Source: Pseudoalteromonas sp. S16_S37
GTDB lineage: Bacteria > Pseudomonadota > Gammaproteobacteria > Enterobacterales > Alteromonadaceae
Assembly (NCBI RefSeq): GCF_014694405.1
Contig: NZ_JAAUWV010000052.1
Span: 1 to 32,211, forward strand
Direction of reading: 5' to 3'
DNA length: 32,211 nt
This document shows positions 16,915 to 26,100 of this stretch, in pieces; position 1 is the first letter of the stretch; each line of letters opens with the position of its first letter. Under the pieces are notes generated by a model. The model was given only the letters and a program-made list of their open reading frames with translations. It did no database searches and had not been told where the DNA came from. The position numbers were made by a program, and so were the translations under genes.

Positions 16915-17958
16915 ATGACTAGTAAAGTAGAATCCCTCACTATCACTCGCCCTGATGACTGGCATGTACATTTGCGCGATGGCGTGCAATTAAAAGACAC
17001 AGTTAGAGACATAAGTCGCTACATGGGGCGCGCTATCATTATGCCAAACCTTGTTCCCCCTGCTACTTGCACAGATACCGCACTTGCGTACCGTGAACGT
17101 ATTTTGGCTGCTAGGTCGCAAGGAAGTTTTGAACCTTTGATGGTGCTTTACCTTACCGATAAAACAACGCCTGAAGAAATTAAAAAAGCTAAAGCCAGTG
17201 GGCATATTGTCGCTGCAAAGCTGTACCCTGCTGGAGCAACAACTAACTCAGATTCAGGAGTAACCGATATTGAAAATATCTTTCCTGCTTTGGAAGCTAT
17301 GCAGGAAGTAGGCATGTTGTTGCTTGTACACGGTGAAGTAACCGACTCGGCTATTGATATATTCGATAGAGAGAAAGTGTTTATAGAGACCAAGTTAGTA
17401 AAAATAGTTGAGTCATTTCCTGGGTTAAAAATTGTCCTTGAGCACATCACAACTAAAGATGCAGTGGAGTTTGTAAATAGCGCGTCAGATAATGTTGCCG
17501 CGACCATTACCGCACATCATTTGCTTTATAATCGTAATCATATGTTAGCCGGTGGTATACGTCCTCATTATTATTGCTTGCCAATCCTTAAGCGTAATAT
17601 CCATCAACAGGCTTTGATTTGCGCGGCAACCAGTGGAAGTAAAAAGTTTTTCTTAGGTACTGATTCTGCACCTCATGCAAAAGACAAAAAAGAAGCTGCA
17701 TGTGGTTGTGCGGGTGCCTATACCGCACACGCTGCGCTTGAGCTTTATGCAGAAGCATTTGAAGAAGCAAATGCCTTAGATAAACTAGAAGGGTTTGCCA
17801 GTCATTTTGGACCTGACTTTTATGGCTTACCCAGAAATACGGATACGATTACTTTAAAACGACAAAGTTGGATAGTACCGCCGAGTTATCCTTTGGGTGA
17901 TAACCATGTTGTGCCGATTAAAGCGGGTGCAGAAATCGAGTGGACAGTTGTTGAGTAA
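16915..17958 (+). CDS. pyrC: Dihydroorotase
   Basis: 347 residues (E. coli PyrC 348). Catalyses reversible cyclisation of N-carbamoyl-L-aspartate to dihydroorotate in pyrimidine synthesis. Type II dihydroorotase motifs: RPDDWHVHLRDG (metal His pair), RAIIMPNLVPP, AAKLYPAGATTNS (carboxylated bridging Lys), LLVHGEVT, LEHITTKDA, NHMLAGGIRPHYYCLPILKRN and LGTDSAPHAK (catalytic Asp). An ATG at 16882 is also open, but the start at 16915 fits the family length and has GGA nine bases or so upstream. It ends in a strong terminator, so it is probably monocistronic, as in E. coli. Confidence 0.96.
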   Translation: MTSKVESLTITRPDDWHVHLRDGVQLKDTVRDISRYMGRAIIMPNLVPPATCTDTALAYRERILAARSQGSFEPLMVLYLTDKTTPEEIKKAKASGHIVAAKLYPAGATTNSDSGVTDIENIFPALEAMQEVGMLLLVHGEVTDSAIDIFDREKVFIETKLVKIVESFPGLKIVLEHITTKDAVEFVNSASDNVAATITAHHLLYNRNHMLAGGIRPHYYCLPILKRNIHQQALICAATSGSKKFFLGTDSAPHAKDKKEAACGCAGAYTAHAALELYAEAFEEANALDKLEGFASHFGPDFYGLPRNTDTITLKRQSWIVPPSYPLGDNHVVPIKAGAEIEWTVVE

Positions 17959-17984
17959 CGTTTATTAATTCAATAAATGAAATT

Positions 17985-18009
17985 AAAACGCGCTATTGCG
18001 CGTTTTTTT
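17985..18009 (+). terminator. Intrinsic terminator of pyrC
   Basis: AAAACGCGC (17985-17993) and GCGCGTTTT (17998-18006) with loop TATT, continuing to a run of seven T (18003-18009). Classical rho-independent form, 26 bp after the pyrC stop. Confidence 0.92.
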
Positions 18010-18010
18010 A

Positions 18011-18290
18011 TGCTTAAAAAAGCATTATTTTATTATGAAATTTGCCCAAGATTTGTACCGTTTGTGATTTTATATGTTAGGCTTAAAGGGCTTTGAGTTT
18101 TTGCTGTTCTATGGATGTAAGAGTTGCGGTAAGGAAGCTTCATTGGCTGGCGGTTGATATTATTGAGCGCGTTAATGAGCACTAGGTGTTTTTTTGCTGT
18201 ATTTATTATTCCGAAAGGTTGCGGCGTAAGCTCAGGGAGGTAGCCATTTAGGCAAGTGTTAAATTGATCTGACTTACAGGAATAATAGGT
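18011..18290 (+). promoter_or_regulatory. Long leader region of the cold-shock gene
   Basis: 280 bp separate the pyrC terminator from the cold-shock ATG, with no convincing gene. CspA-family mRNAs often have structured 5' leaders over 100 nt that control stability and translation with temperature, so part of this region is probably transcribed leader. A 24-codon frame at 18111 lacks a ribosome-binding site and is not called. The leader ends in ACAGGAATAATAGGT before the ATG, giving AGGA as the Shine-Dalgarno sequence. I do not assign the promoter. Confidence 0.45.
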
Positions 18291-18500
18291 ATGTCTAATT
18301 CTAAAACAGGTAAAGTAAAGTTTTTTAACGAATCAAAAGGCTTTGGCTTTATTGAACAAGAGAATGGTCCTGATGTATTCGTACACTTTAGTGCGATCTC
18401 AGGTGAAGGTTTCCGCACATTGACTGATGGGCAAGCTGTATCGTTTGACATCAAGCAGGGTAAAAAAGGACCTGAAGCTGAAAACGTTGTGGCTATATAA
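18291..18500 (+). CDS. CspA-family cold-shock protein
   Basis: 69 residues, a single cold-shock domain. The RNA-binding motifs RNP1 (KGFGFIEQ, residues 16-23) and RNP2 (VFVHFSAI, residues 30-37) are intact, preceded by GKVKFFNESK. Such proteins bind single-stranded RNA and DNA and melt secondary structure; many are cold-induced, some constitutive, and the sequence does not decide which paralogue this is. AGGA lies nine bases upstream of the ATG. It has its own terminator immediately downstream. Confidence 0.95.
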   Translation: MSNSKTGKVKFFNESKGFGFIEQENGPDVFVHFSAISGEGFRTLTDGQAVSFDIKQGKKGPEAENVVAI

Positions 18501-18516
18501 AAGCTAATTTTACCTG

Positions 18517-18545
18517 AGGAGCGACCCTTAGTTGCTCCTATTTTA
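18517..18545 (+). terminator. Terminator of the cold-shock gene
   Basis: AGGAGCGAC (18517-18525) pairs with GTTGCTCCT (18531-18539), including one G-U pair, loop of 5, followed by ATTTTA. The T run is short but the stem is strong and sits 16 bp after the stop codon. Confidence 0.75.
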
Positions 18546-18661
18546 TCCTCTTAACCAAATACCCGCCAAAAATCACTTATATTATTTGCTTTATTATATT
18601 TATATGTAAAAATATAGTAATCGGAATATACAAAGTTAATTTATTTATATCTGATGTAGAC

Positions 18662-18678
18662 ATACCTTTTTTAGGTAT
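18662..18678. promoter_or_regulatory. Palindrome in the leader of the H-NS-family gene
   Basis: ATACCT-TTTTT-AGGTAT, 30 bp upstream of the ATG, within a very AT-rich stretch (18541-18707). H-NS-family genes are commonly autoregulated through AT-rich curved DNA; this palindrome could be an operator or an mRNA hairpin. No direct evidence. Confidence 0.3.
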
Positions 18679-18707
18679 TTAGTCCAAATAATATAAGAGT
18701 ACTATCA

Positions 18708-19013
18708 ATGCGTGAAATTAGGTCTTTTATCAAATCTGCGAGTTTTAGTGAGTTAGAGAAAGCTGCTGAATTAATTAATGAAGCAATAGAGTCTCAGCGT
18801 GAACAGCAGCAAGTAAAAGAGGAAGTATTAGCACTGATCAAGGAAAAAGGTTTAACTCTTGACGACTTAGTGTCTGGCGCTCCGGTTGATAAGCGTGCAA
18901 AAGTAAAACCTAAATACAGAATTGAAAAAGACGGCCAAATATTTGAATGGACGGGTCGTGGTAAAACGCCAAAAGCGTTTTCTGGCGTAAATTTAGACGA
19001 TTACAAAATTTAA
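18708..19013 (+). CDS. Short H-NS-family nucleoid protein
   Basis: 101 residues. The C-terminus contains the H-NS DNA-binding core in the form YRIEKDGQIFEWTGRGKTPKAF (consensus W-T-G-x-G-K/R-T-P), which in H-NS inserts into the minor groove of AT-rich DNA. Residues 1-60 are helical and charged (FSELEKAAELINEAIESQREQQQVKEEVLALIKEKG), fitting the oligomerisation coil. It is shorter than E. coli H-NS (137), like several H-NS paralogues of marine gammaproteobacteria, and may not be the main nucleoid H-NS. The region upstream is strongly AT-rich. It has its own terminator. Confidence 0.87.
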   Translation: MREIRSFIKSASFSELEKAAELINEAIESQREQQQVKEEVLALIKEKGLTLDDLVSGAPVDKRAKVKPKYRIEKDGQIFEWTGRGKTPKAFSGVNLDDYKI

Positions 19014-19042
19014 TTGTTTAAAATATTTGCTTAATATTTCAT

Positions 19043-19066
19043 AAAAGGCTCTGTTTAGAGCCTTTT
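19043..19066 (+). terminator. Terminator of the H-NS-family gene
   Basis: AAAAGGCTC (19043-19051) and GAGCCTTTT (19058-19066) with loop TGTTTA. The T run is four bases and then GTCTC; because the arms carry A4/T4 it could act in both directions. Confidence 0.85.
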
Positions 19067-19124
19067 GTCTCGCTACGTTATTTATTATGTGTATAATTCA
19101 TTAACCGTATCTCATCAGTTAGAG

Positions 19125-20870
19125 GTGCATATCTATACACTCAGACCATATCAGCAAGAAGCCGTCGATAATACCATCACTCACTTTAAGCGCTGTAATG
19201 ACCCTGCTGTAATTGTGCTACCTACAGGGGCGGGAAAAAGCCTTGTTATCGCTGAGTTAGCTCGTCTTGCTCGACACAAAATACTTGTACTTGCCCATGT
19301 AAAAGAATTGGTTGAGCAAAATGCTCAAAAATATACCAGCTTTGGCCTTACTGCGAGTATATTTTCAGCCGGGTTAAAGCAAAAATCTTTTTCAGAGCAA
19401 GTAACATTTGCGAGTGTTCAATCTGTTGTTCGCAATTTAGAAAAGCTCAATGAGTTTTACTCTTTAGTTATAATTGACGAATGCCATAGGGTCAGTGGCG
19501 AGCCTCAAAGCCAGTATGAAAAGGTAATCAATACATTAAAAGTGAACAATCCTAATTTAAAAGTATTAGGGTTAACTGCTACGCCATATCGGTTAGGTAT
19601 GGGATGGATATATCATCATCATTACCATGGTTTTGTAAGAGGCACTAAAACTAGCCCATTTAAGAGGTGTATATATGAGCTTCCTCTGCGGTATATGATC
19701 AAAAATAAGTATTTAACACCACCCAAAGAAATCGATCCAGCCGTAGCTCACTATGATTTTTCACAACTGCAAACCGATCAGTTTGGTGTTTATTCGCAAA
19801 AAGATATGAATACTCTATTGCAGTCTCAAACAAGAGCAACCTTTAGTATTGTTTCTCATATTATTGAACAAAGCAAAAACCGCCAAGGTATTATGATTTT
19901 TGCTGCAACAGTTGAGCATGCAAAAGAAGTATTGAGTTATTTGCCAAAAGATGAATCACAATTGATTATTGGTGATACTAAAAATATACATAGAGATAAT
20001 ATTATTAATGAATTTAAAAATAAAAAGTTAAAATATTTGGTAAATGTATCAGTATTAACAACTGGCTTTGATGCGCCCCATGTTGATGTTATAGCTATTT
20101 TAAGGCCGACTGAATCAGTGAGCTTATATCAACAAATTGTTGGGCGAGGTTTGCGCTTATCGGAACACAAAACGGACTGTTTGATATTAGATTACGCAGG
20201 TAACAATTTTAATTTATTTCATCCAGAGGTTGGCAGTAAGCAACCTAACCCAGACACTGAGCCTGTCCAAGTGCTGTGCCCTGGTTGTGGCTTTGCAAAT
20301 ATTTTTTGGGGCAAAACAAATGAGCAGGGTCAAGTGATTGAACACTATGGCCGACGTTGTAAAGGTTTATTGGGAGAGGGCTCAGCGCAACAGCAATGTG
20401 ACTATCGTTTTCGCTTTAAAGAATGTGAAGCTTGTGGCAGCGAAAATGATATCGCGGCAAGACAATGTTGGCAGTGTCACACCACTTTGGTTGACCCAGA
20501 TGATAAATTACGCGCTGCGTTAAACCTTAAAAATGCCATGGTCTTAAGATGTAGTGGCCTGAGCGTTACTTTGCTGCCAGAGCAGCGCATTAAAGTCACT
20601 TATTTCGATGAAGATGGCGCAAGTTGTGATGAAATATACGACTTCTCTAACAGTAAAAGTCGTCATGTGTTTAACTCTTACTACAGCAAAAGGACAAAGC
20701 AGAAAAACGCTCAAATACATTGGAATAGTTCAGAGCAAGTTGTTGAGCTGCAGAGTGTATTGTCAGCACCTGATTTTGTAATTGCCAAGCAACATAAAAA
20801 GTATGGTTGGCAAGTCAGTGACAAGATATTTGATTATCAAGGGCAGTATCGAATAGCAGATAAATCCTAG
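19125..20870 (+). CDS. radD: SF2 DNA repair helicase-like protein RadD
   Basis: 581 residues from GTG (E. coli RadD/YejH 586). Near-identical motif run: TLRPYQQEAVD, VLPTGAGKSLVIAELARLAR (Walker A), LAHVKELV, IIDECHRV (DEAH-type motif II), GLTATPYRLGMGWIY, ELPLRYMIK, GVMIFAATVEHAKE-like MIFAATVEHAKE, VLTTGFDAPHVD, ESVSLYQQIVGRGLRL, LILDYAGN. After the helicase core comes a cysteine-rich zinc module (CPGCGFAN...C...C plus CEACGSEN, CWQCHTTL). In E. coli RadD is an ATPase acting with RecA and SSB in recombination repair. The upstream TTG at 19065 sits in the preceding terminator; the GTG at 19125 gives the expected N-terminus but has no good ribosome-binding site. Confidence 0.95.
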   Translation: MHIYTLRPYQQEAVDNTITHFKRCNDPAVIVLPTGAGKSLVIAELARLARHKILVLAHVKELVEQNAQKYTSFGLTASIFSAGLKQKSFSEQVTFASVQSVVRNLEKLNEFYSLVIIDECHRVSGEPQSQYEKVINTLKVNNPNLKVLGLTATPYRLGMGWIYHHHYHGFVRGTKTSPFKRCIYELPLRYMIKNKYLTPPKEIDPAVAHYDFSQLQTDQFGVYSQKDMNTLLQSQTRATFSIVSHIIEQSKNRQGIMIFAATVEHAKEVLSYLPKDESQLIIGDTKNIHRDNIINEFKNKKLKYLVNVSVLTTGFDAPHVDVIAILRPTESVSLYQQIVGRGLRLSEHKTDCLILDYAGNNFNLFHPEVGSKQPNPDTEPVQVLCPGCGFANIFWGKTNEQGQVIEHYGRRCKGLLGEGSAQQQCDYRFRFKECEACGSENDIAARQCWQCHTTLVDPDDKLRAALNLKNAMVLRCSGLSVTLLPEQRIKVTYFDEDGASCDEIYDFSNSKSRHVFNSYYSKRTKQKNAQIHWNSSEQVVELQSVLSAPDFVIAKQHKKYGWQVSDKIFDYQGQYRIADKS

Positions 20871-20889
20871 GGCCCTACATTGGGCCCTA
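20868..20889. terminator. Hairpin between radD and the RraB-like gene
   Basis: TAGGGCCC (20868-20875) and GGGCCCTA (20882-20889) form a perfect 8-bp stem with loop TACATT; the radD stop codon lies in the left arm. Both convergent genes end here. No long T run follows, but the GC-rich stem suggests termination. Confidence 0.65.
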
Positions 20890-20900
20890 AATGGCTTTTG

Positions 20901-21230
20901 TTACTCTTGAGCCAATATTCCCCAGCCATCGCCATAACCTTCGTGACCATTCGCGATGCTTTCTAAATACTGTTCAGTTTGCCCTAGTAATTGATGGTCG
21001 GGCACCATTTTTACAGATGTGATTACTTCCCAAACACCCGTATCTTTGCATTGTTGCAATTGTGTCAGTGGCGCAAGTTCATCCTCTGAGATGGCTTTAA
21101 TAAAAGACTCTGCTTGAGGCTTTTGCTCAAATAAAATGAAAAAGTCGACTGAATGTAATTGCGTCAGGTCAATACCTGCTTCTGCCATTTCTTTAAGAAG
21201 CTGACCATTATCGTCGTCAGGGAATTGCAT
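20901..21230 (-). CDS. RraB-like ribonuclease E regulator family protein
   Basis: 109 residues. The pattern FPDDDNGQLLKEMAEAGIDLTQLHSVDFFILFEQKPQAESF...WEVITSVKMVPDHQLLGQTEQYLESIANGHEGYGDGWGILA follows the RraB fold (Pfam RraB, PF06877): a helix, HxVDFF strand, a two-strand core and the terminal YDGWG-like element. E. coli RraB binds and inhibits RNase E; this protein lacks RraB's long acidic tail and belongs to the shorter relatives, so RNase E inhibition is not assured. The ATG at 21230 has TTGGA upstream; an earlier TTG (21251) is less likely. It diverges from tamA across about 165 bp. Confidence 0.75.
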   Translation of the reverse strand: MQFPDDDNGQLLKEMAEAGIDLTQLHSVDFFILFEQKPQAESFIKAISEDELAPLTQLQQCKDTGVWEVITSVKMVPDHQLLGQTEQYLESIANGHEGYGDGWGILAQE

Positions 21231-21396
21231 AGTTAAATCCAAGTAAATCAATTAGCGTTATTGTCGGCTATTAAGACCCAAATAAAAAGAGCTAAAGAGA
21301 AAATTAGTCACTAATTGCATATGTAATGTTCATAGGGCGTTGGGTTTGGATATGATAATATCAACCACTTGAGACAATTGTAGGAATGAGTAACGC

Positions 21397-23121
21397 GTGT
21401 TAAGGGTTGTTTTGTTAATATTGCTGACCAATGTATTGGCGTTTACCGCAAATGTGAATGCACAAACGCCATGGTCGATGCAACATTTTAGCCTATCTGG
21501 TGTAGATGGTGAGATAAAAAGCAACGTAGAGGGATTCATTCAAGGTTACCTCAATCAACCTTACGATCAACAGCAGCAGGAAAGTATCCACTTATCAATT
21601 GAACAAGCTCTACAAGCTATGGGCTATTATCACAGCCAAATAGTGATAACGAGCAAGCCAAGCGATGAAACCTTGAACATTCACATTGAGCTAAATGAGC
21701 CTCTTTATTGGCGTGACATTCGCGTTGAAATCACCTCAGAAGCCAAAGATGATAAAGCTTTAGTAGCGTTGTTGGCTAAATTGCCAATCAAAACCAACAA
21801 AGTTGTGCGTCATGACATTTATAAACAAGCTAAATCGGCGGTTGAAAGCTTATTGTTGGAACGAGGATATTTTGATTTTAAATGGATTAAAAGTGAGCTT
21901 TTGATCAATAAACGAGAGCGTATAGCTAAAGCCGTTTGGCAATTGGACTCTGGGCTCCGTTATCGCTTTGGCAAACTAAGTGTTAGTAAAAGCACTCAAG
22001 CAAGTGAGTATATCCAGTCATTATCTACGTTTGAATTTAACTCTTCGTTCGACAGCGCGTTACTGTCTGACTACACCCTAGCGTTGAATGCGACTCCCTA
22101 CTTTAGCTCGGCTAAAGTCTATCCCTTACTCAAAGACAGAAAAAACGGTTTATTACCAATTAAAGTGGATGTTGTAGATAAGCCTGCTAATAGTTTTGAA
22201 GTCGGTGGTGGCTACAGTACGGATTTGGGTGTAAAAGGGCGTCTAAAATGGAGCAGACCTTGGGTTACCGATGACGGACATTTTTTTGAAGGAAATGTGT
22301 CTTTGTCTGAGCGCCGACAAGATGTTACCGGTAGTTACACAATTCCAGTTGCCGACCCGAATAACGATGTTTGGAGAGTGCTCGGGGGATTGCAAGTTAA
22401 TGATGATTTGCAACAAGGGATCGAGAGCAGAATATGGAATGTTCAATTACAAAGGCAATGGCTAACGGATGACTACTGGATCCGTACGGCTTTTATAAAA
22501 AGAGAGCATGAAACAACGGAGCAAGAAGGGGATGTTTTTAAATCAGAGATGCTTCTTCCTGGTATCAGTTATGCCAAAAAGCAAAGTAAAGGTGGTGCGA
22601 CGCCATATTGGGCGAATGAACGTCTTATTTCTTTGGAGGTTGCGAGTGACTCTTTGATCTCTTCGACCTCACTTGTCAAGGCCCGTTGGAATAATGCGTG
22701 GCTACGTAATTATGAGCATAAGCATTTTGTTATTAATCGGATCAATTTAGGCGCAATTGTGGTCGATGATATTCATTCGGTGCCTTTTAATATGCGATTT
22801 TTTGCAGGTGGCGACCAGAGTATTAGAGGGTTTTCATATCATTCAGTCGGTCCTAAAGAAGGAAGCAAAGATATTGGTGGTAAATATCTAGTAACGGGCT
22901 CTTTGGAATACAATTATCAGTTTCTTCCCAGTTGGCGCGCAGCGCTATTTGTTGATGCGGGTACCGCTACCAATGATTTTTCTGAAAAGTGGTCGGTGGG
23001 GGCTGGATTTGGCTTTCGATATTTAACACCCGTAGGTCCCATTCGTTTAGATCATGCATGGGGAGTGAGTAAAGACAGTAAAAGCACTCGTTTAAGTATA
23101 GTGATAGGGCCCGAAATTTGA
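21397..23121 (+). CDS. tamA: Autotransporter/translocation assembly protein TamA (Omp85 family)
   Basis: 574 residues, outer membrane. A signal peptide (MLRVVLLILLTNVLAFTANVNA) is followed by three POTRA domains (about residues 25-255) and a 16-strand Omp85 barrel beginning about residue 260 (FEVGGGYSTDLGVKGRLKWSRPW). The Omp85 lid-loop signature FFAGGDQSIRGF is at about residues 467-479 and the barrel ends with GPIRLDHAWGVS...RLSIVIGPEI. TamA works with TamB in transporting certain outer-membrane proteins and in phospholipid transport to the outer membrane. The start is a GTG; an AGGA lies further than usual upstream. The next gene overlaps its stop, giving the familiar tamA-tamB operon. Confidence 0.93.
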   Translation: MLRVVLLILLTNVLAFTANVNAQTPWSMQHFSLSGVDGEIKSNVEGFIQGYLNQPYDQQQQESIHLSIEQALQAMGYYHSQIVITSKPSDETLNIHIELNEPLYWRDIRVEITSEAKDDKALVALLAKLPIKTNKVVRHDIYKQAKSAVESLLLERGYFDFKWIKSELLINKRERIAKAVWQLDSGLRYRFGKLSVSKSTQASEYIQSLSTFEFNSSFDSALLSDYTLALNATPYFSSAKVYPLLKDRKNGLLPIKVDVVDKPANSFEVGGGYSTDLGVKGRLKWSRPWVTDDGHFFEGNVSLSERRQDVTGSYTIPVADPNNDVWRVLGGLQVNDDLQQGIESRIWNVQLQRQWLTDDYWIRTAFIKREHETTEQEGDVFKSEMLLPGISYAKKQSKGGATPYWANERLISLEVASDSLISSTSLVKARWNNAWLRNYEHKHFVINRINLGAIVVDDIHSVPFNMRFFAGGDQSIRGFSYHSVGPKEGSKDIGGKYLVTGSLEYNYQFLPSWRAALFVDAGTATNDFSEKWSVGAGFGFRYLTPVGPIRLDHAWGVSKDSKSTRLSIVIGPEI

Positions 23122-26100
23122 TGTTGTTGAGCAAGCGTTTAAAAAAAGTACTGACAAGTGTTTTGGCTATTTTTGTGGTGGCTTTTTGCATATTAGCAAC
23201 TGCGCCAGGTCATCAACTTATTGTTTTTATAGCAAATGAAAGTATAACAGGTCTCAATGTAAAACTGGGGGAGGGCCGCTTATTATCAGGTACCCCCATA
23301 GAGCTTGAGTATCAAGATAAGCAGTTATTATTTTCGGCTAAAGAGTTAAGGGTATCATTAAACTGGTTTAGTTGTGCCACTGTCTGCTTAGATATTTCAG
23401 CTAAAAAGCTATACGCAAAAATGAGCACAGTGGCAAACTCTGAGCCAGCAGAGAAGGATGTGGAGCAGCAAGGAACTATGCTTAAAGCCCCCTTTTATAT
23501 AGGGCTTAATAGCCTTTTTGTTGAACAAATTGACGCAACAATAGATACCCAGCAGGTATCGTTATCTCAGCTGCAAAGCTCACTTAATTGGCGTGAAACG
23601 CACCTCACGATTGATAACCTAACACTAAACACGGGTAAGTTGTCGCTACCAGAGCAACCCAAACAACAAGCTGTATTAATTACCTCTGTACCTGCGGTTG
23701 TATTAGAGGCGCCGGCTATACCACTTGATATCGTTGCGAATGACCTATTTGTTAAAAAATTTACAGTAGCGCAAGGTAGCCAAACTACGGTGCTAGACGA
23801 TATCTCAGTACAAGCTCGGATGAACAGTAAAAAAGCCACATGGCGATTAGCGACTTCCACAGTGCCCAACAAGGCCATTTTAAAGACTGAGATACCAGAA
23901 GTTTCGCTAAACTCTCAAGGTTCTATCGCGTGGTCGGATGTATGGCAGGTGCATATCAGTAATACGTTAGAGGCTGCGAGTAATCAGCTTACATTTGACG
24001 CGGTGGGACCATTGTCTCAACTGCAAGTTGCGTTAAAAAGTACGGGTGAATATAAAAGCAACTTCGAAGGTACCTTTAACTTAACAAAAGATAACTGGCC
24101 TTTTCGGGTTCAGTTTGATGCTCAACAACTAAAATTTGAAAACTTGTTTCACACGCCGTTTGAATCTTTAGTCACTGATAGCGTAGCACTTAATGCTGAG
24201 GGCACTTTGAACAACTATGCGATACAAATGAGCTTAGTGGGTACCACTGCACCTGACTCACCATTTGCAATAACTAGCAAATTACAAGGCTCCCTTATTG
24301 GTATTGCAATTGACAATTCACAGTTTAGGTGGCGCGATTCGCAAGCAAATCTTTTTGCTCAATTAGGTTGGGAAAATGGACTAAGTGGTGATGTTGATGT
24401 GCAAATTAACAAAATACCTTTAACGTTACTATCAGCTGATTATGAAAACGCAGGACTGGATGCAAAAATTGCCGCTAATTTTGCACTCAATGGTGAGCTT
24501 TGGCAGGCTAATGTTGGGCATTTAGAATTGAATGGGCAGTTATTTGGCAAGCCTTTGCATGCAGATGCAAAACTAAAACTTAATCAAGATCTTAAAGGTG
24601 AGTTATCGCGGCTCAATTTAGATTATGGCGCCAATAAAATAGCGATGTCTGGCGAGTTAGGAAAGCAATTGAGTCTAAATGGTCAGCTAAAGTTAGAACA
24701 CGCCGCAGATGCCTTGTTACCAGTCGATATTGCAATGCATGGTGATATTGCGATATCTGGTGCACATCAAACACCAAAAATAGCCGTAACAACCCGTGTT
24801 AGTCATTTGAAATATGGCAGTCTTTTTCTCAAAGATGCACTTTTTGACTTGACCTCAGATAGTGCGCTTAATTGGGAAACAAACGCGAGTTTGAAGGCTC
24901 TTAAAATTCAGCTTGGCAAGCTGGACATTATGGATGCAGATATCTTGTTACAAGGTGATTTATCACAACATACTTTGCAAGTTGCCTCAAAAGGAGACGT
25001 TGCAACTGACATAGTTGCACAGGGCGTATGGACTACTCAGCAATGGCAAGGGCAATTATCTGAGGCGACCCTCAGCTATCTAAATCACCCGATTACGCTG
25101 CTTGAACCTGCAAACATCAGCGTGTCGCAAGCGAGTGCTCAACTTGATAAGCAGTGCTGGAAGTTTCAAGGCAGTAAAGCATGTATATCTGCTCGCCAGG
25201 ACCTGAATACGAGTAAGGGAAAGAGCGATGTTGAGATAAGCCAATTACTGCTAGAAGATTTTAATCCATGGCTAGGAGGTGTCACAAAGTTGCAAGGCTT
25301 TGCAACAGGCGCGTTGTCTTTCGAATGGGAAACTGGTCAGCTGAATCATGCTGATGGGCTGTTACAACTACAGCAGGTTAAAGTGACAACGACTGAAGGC
25401 GAACAAACGCATGTCTTGCCTATTGAAAACGTGAGCACCAAACTTACCAGCAGCAGAGAGCTTGCAAGCATAGATTGGCAGGTTAATTCTTCGATGTTAG
25501 GGCGGCTCAAAGGGTTACTAGAAATGCCGTTAACCGATATAAGTCAGCCCAACGCCTCAATAGAGATTGTCCATATGTCTTTGTCTCCATTGTCTGCCGT
25601 TTTAAGTAAGAGTTTAAAACAAGCCATAGCGCTTTCTGGTGATATCAGTGGTCAAGTGAACTTAGTGGGTGACTTACGTAGCCCTAAAATGTATGGACAA
25701 ATCAACCTGCGAGATATGGCCTTGAGCAGTGTAATTTCACCTGTAGCGCTCGTATCATCTTCATTGGATATCACTCTTAATGATAAACAGGCCGAGATAC
25801 TTGGTAATTTGCAAGCGCAACAAGGTGGTTCTTTGTCTGTAGATGGGAAGCTTTCTTGGGATGGCATGCCAACAGCAAGTGTATTGGCTAAAGGACATGA
25901 CTTTTTAATTTCACCACAGCCTAATGTCGAAGTGTCTATTTCTCCAGATCTAAAACTAGAATATCGCCAAAAAAAGGCGTCTTTAACGGGTCGCTTGCAA
26001 ATACCTTTTGGACGAGTTGAAGTTGAGGAAATGCCGGTAGGTGTGGTGCAGGTATCTGAAGATCAGATAATTGTAGATGAAAAATATAGGCAACAGAGCC

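Noticed and set aside
17148..17507. 119-codon minus-strand frame within pyrC
   Set aside because: Antisense to strongly conserved PyrC motifs; a shadow frame.
18111..18185. 24-codon frame in the cold-shock leader
   Set aside because: No ribosome-binding site before the ATG and no known leader peptide; more likely chance.
23567..23878. 103-codon minus-strand frame within tamB
   Set aside because: It lies wholly inside tamB, shows no domain and has no credible ribosome-binding site.
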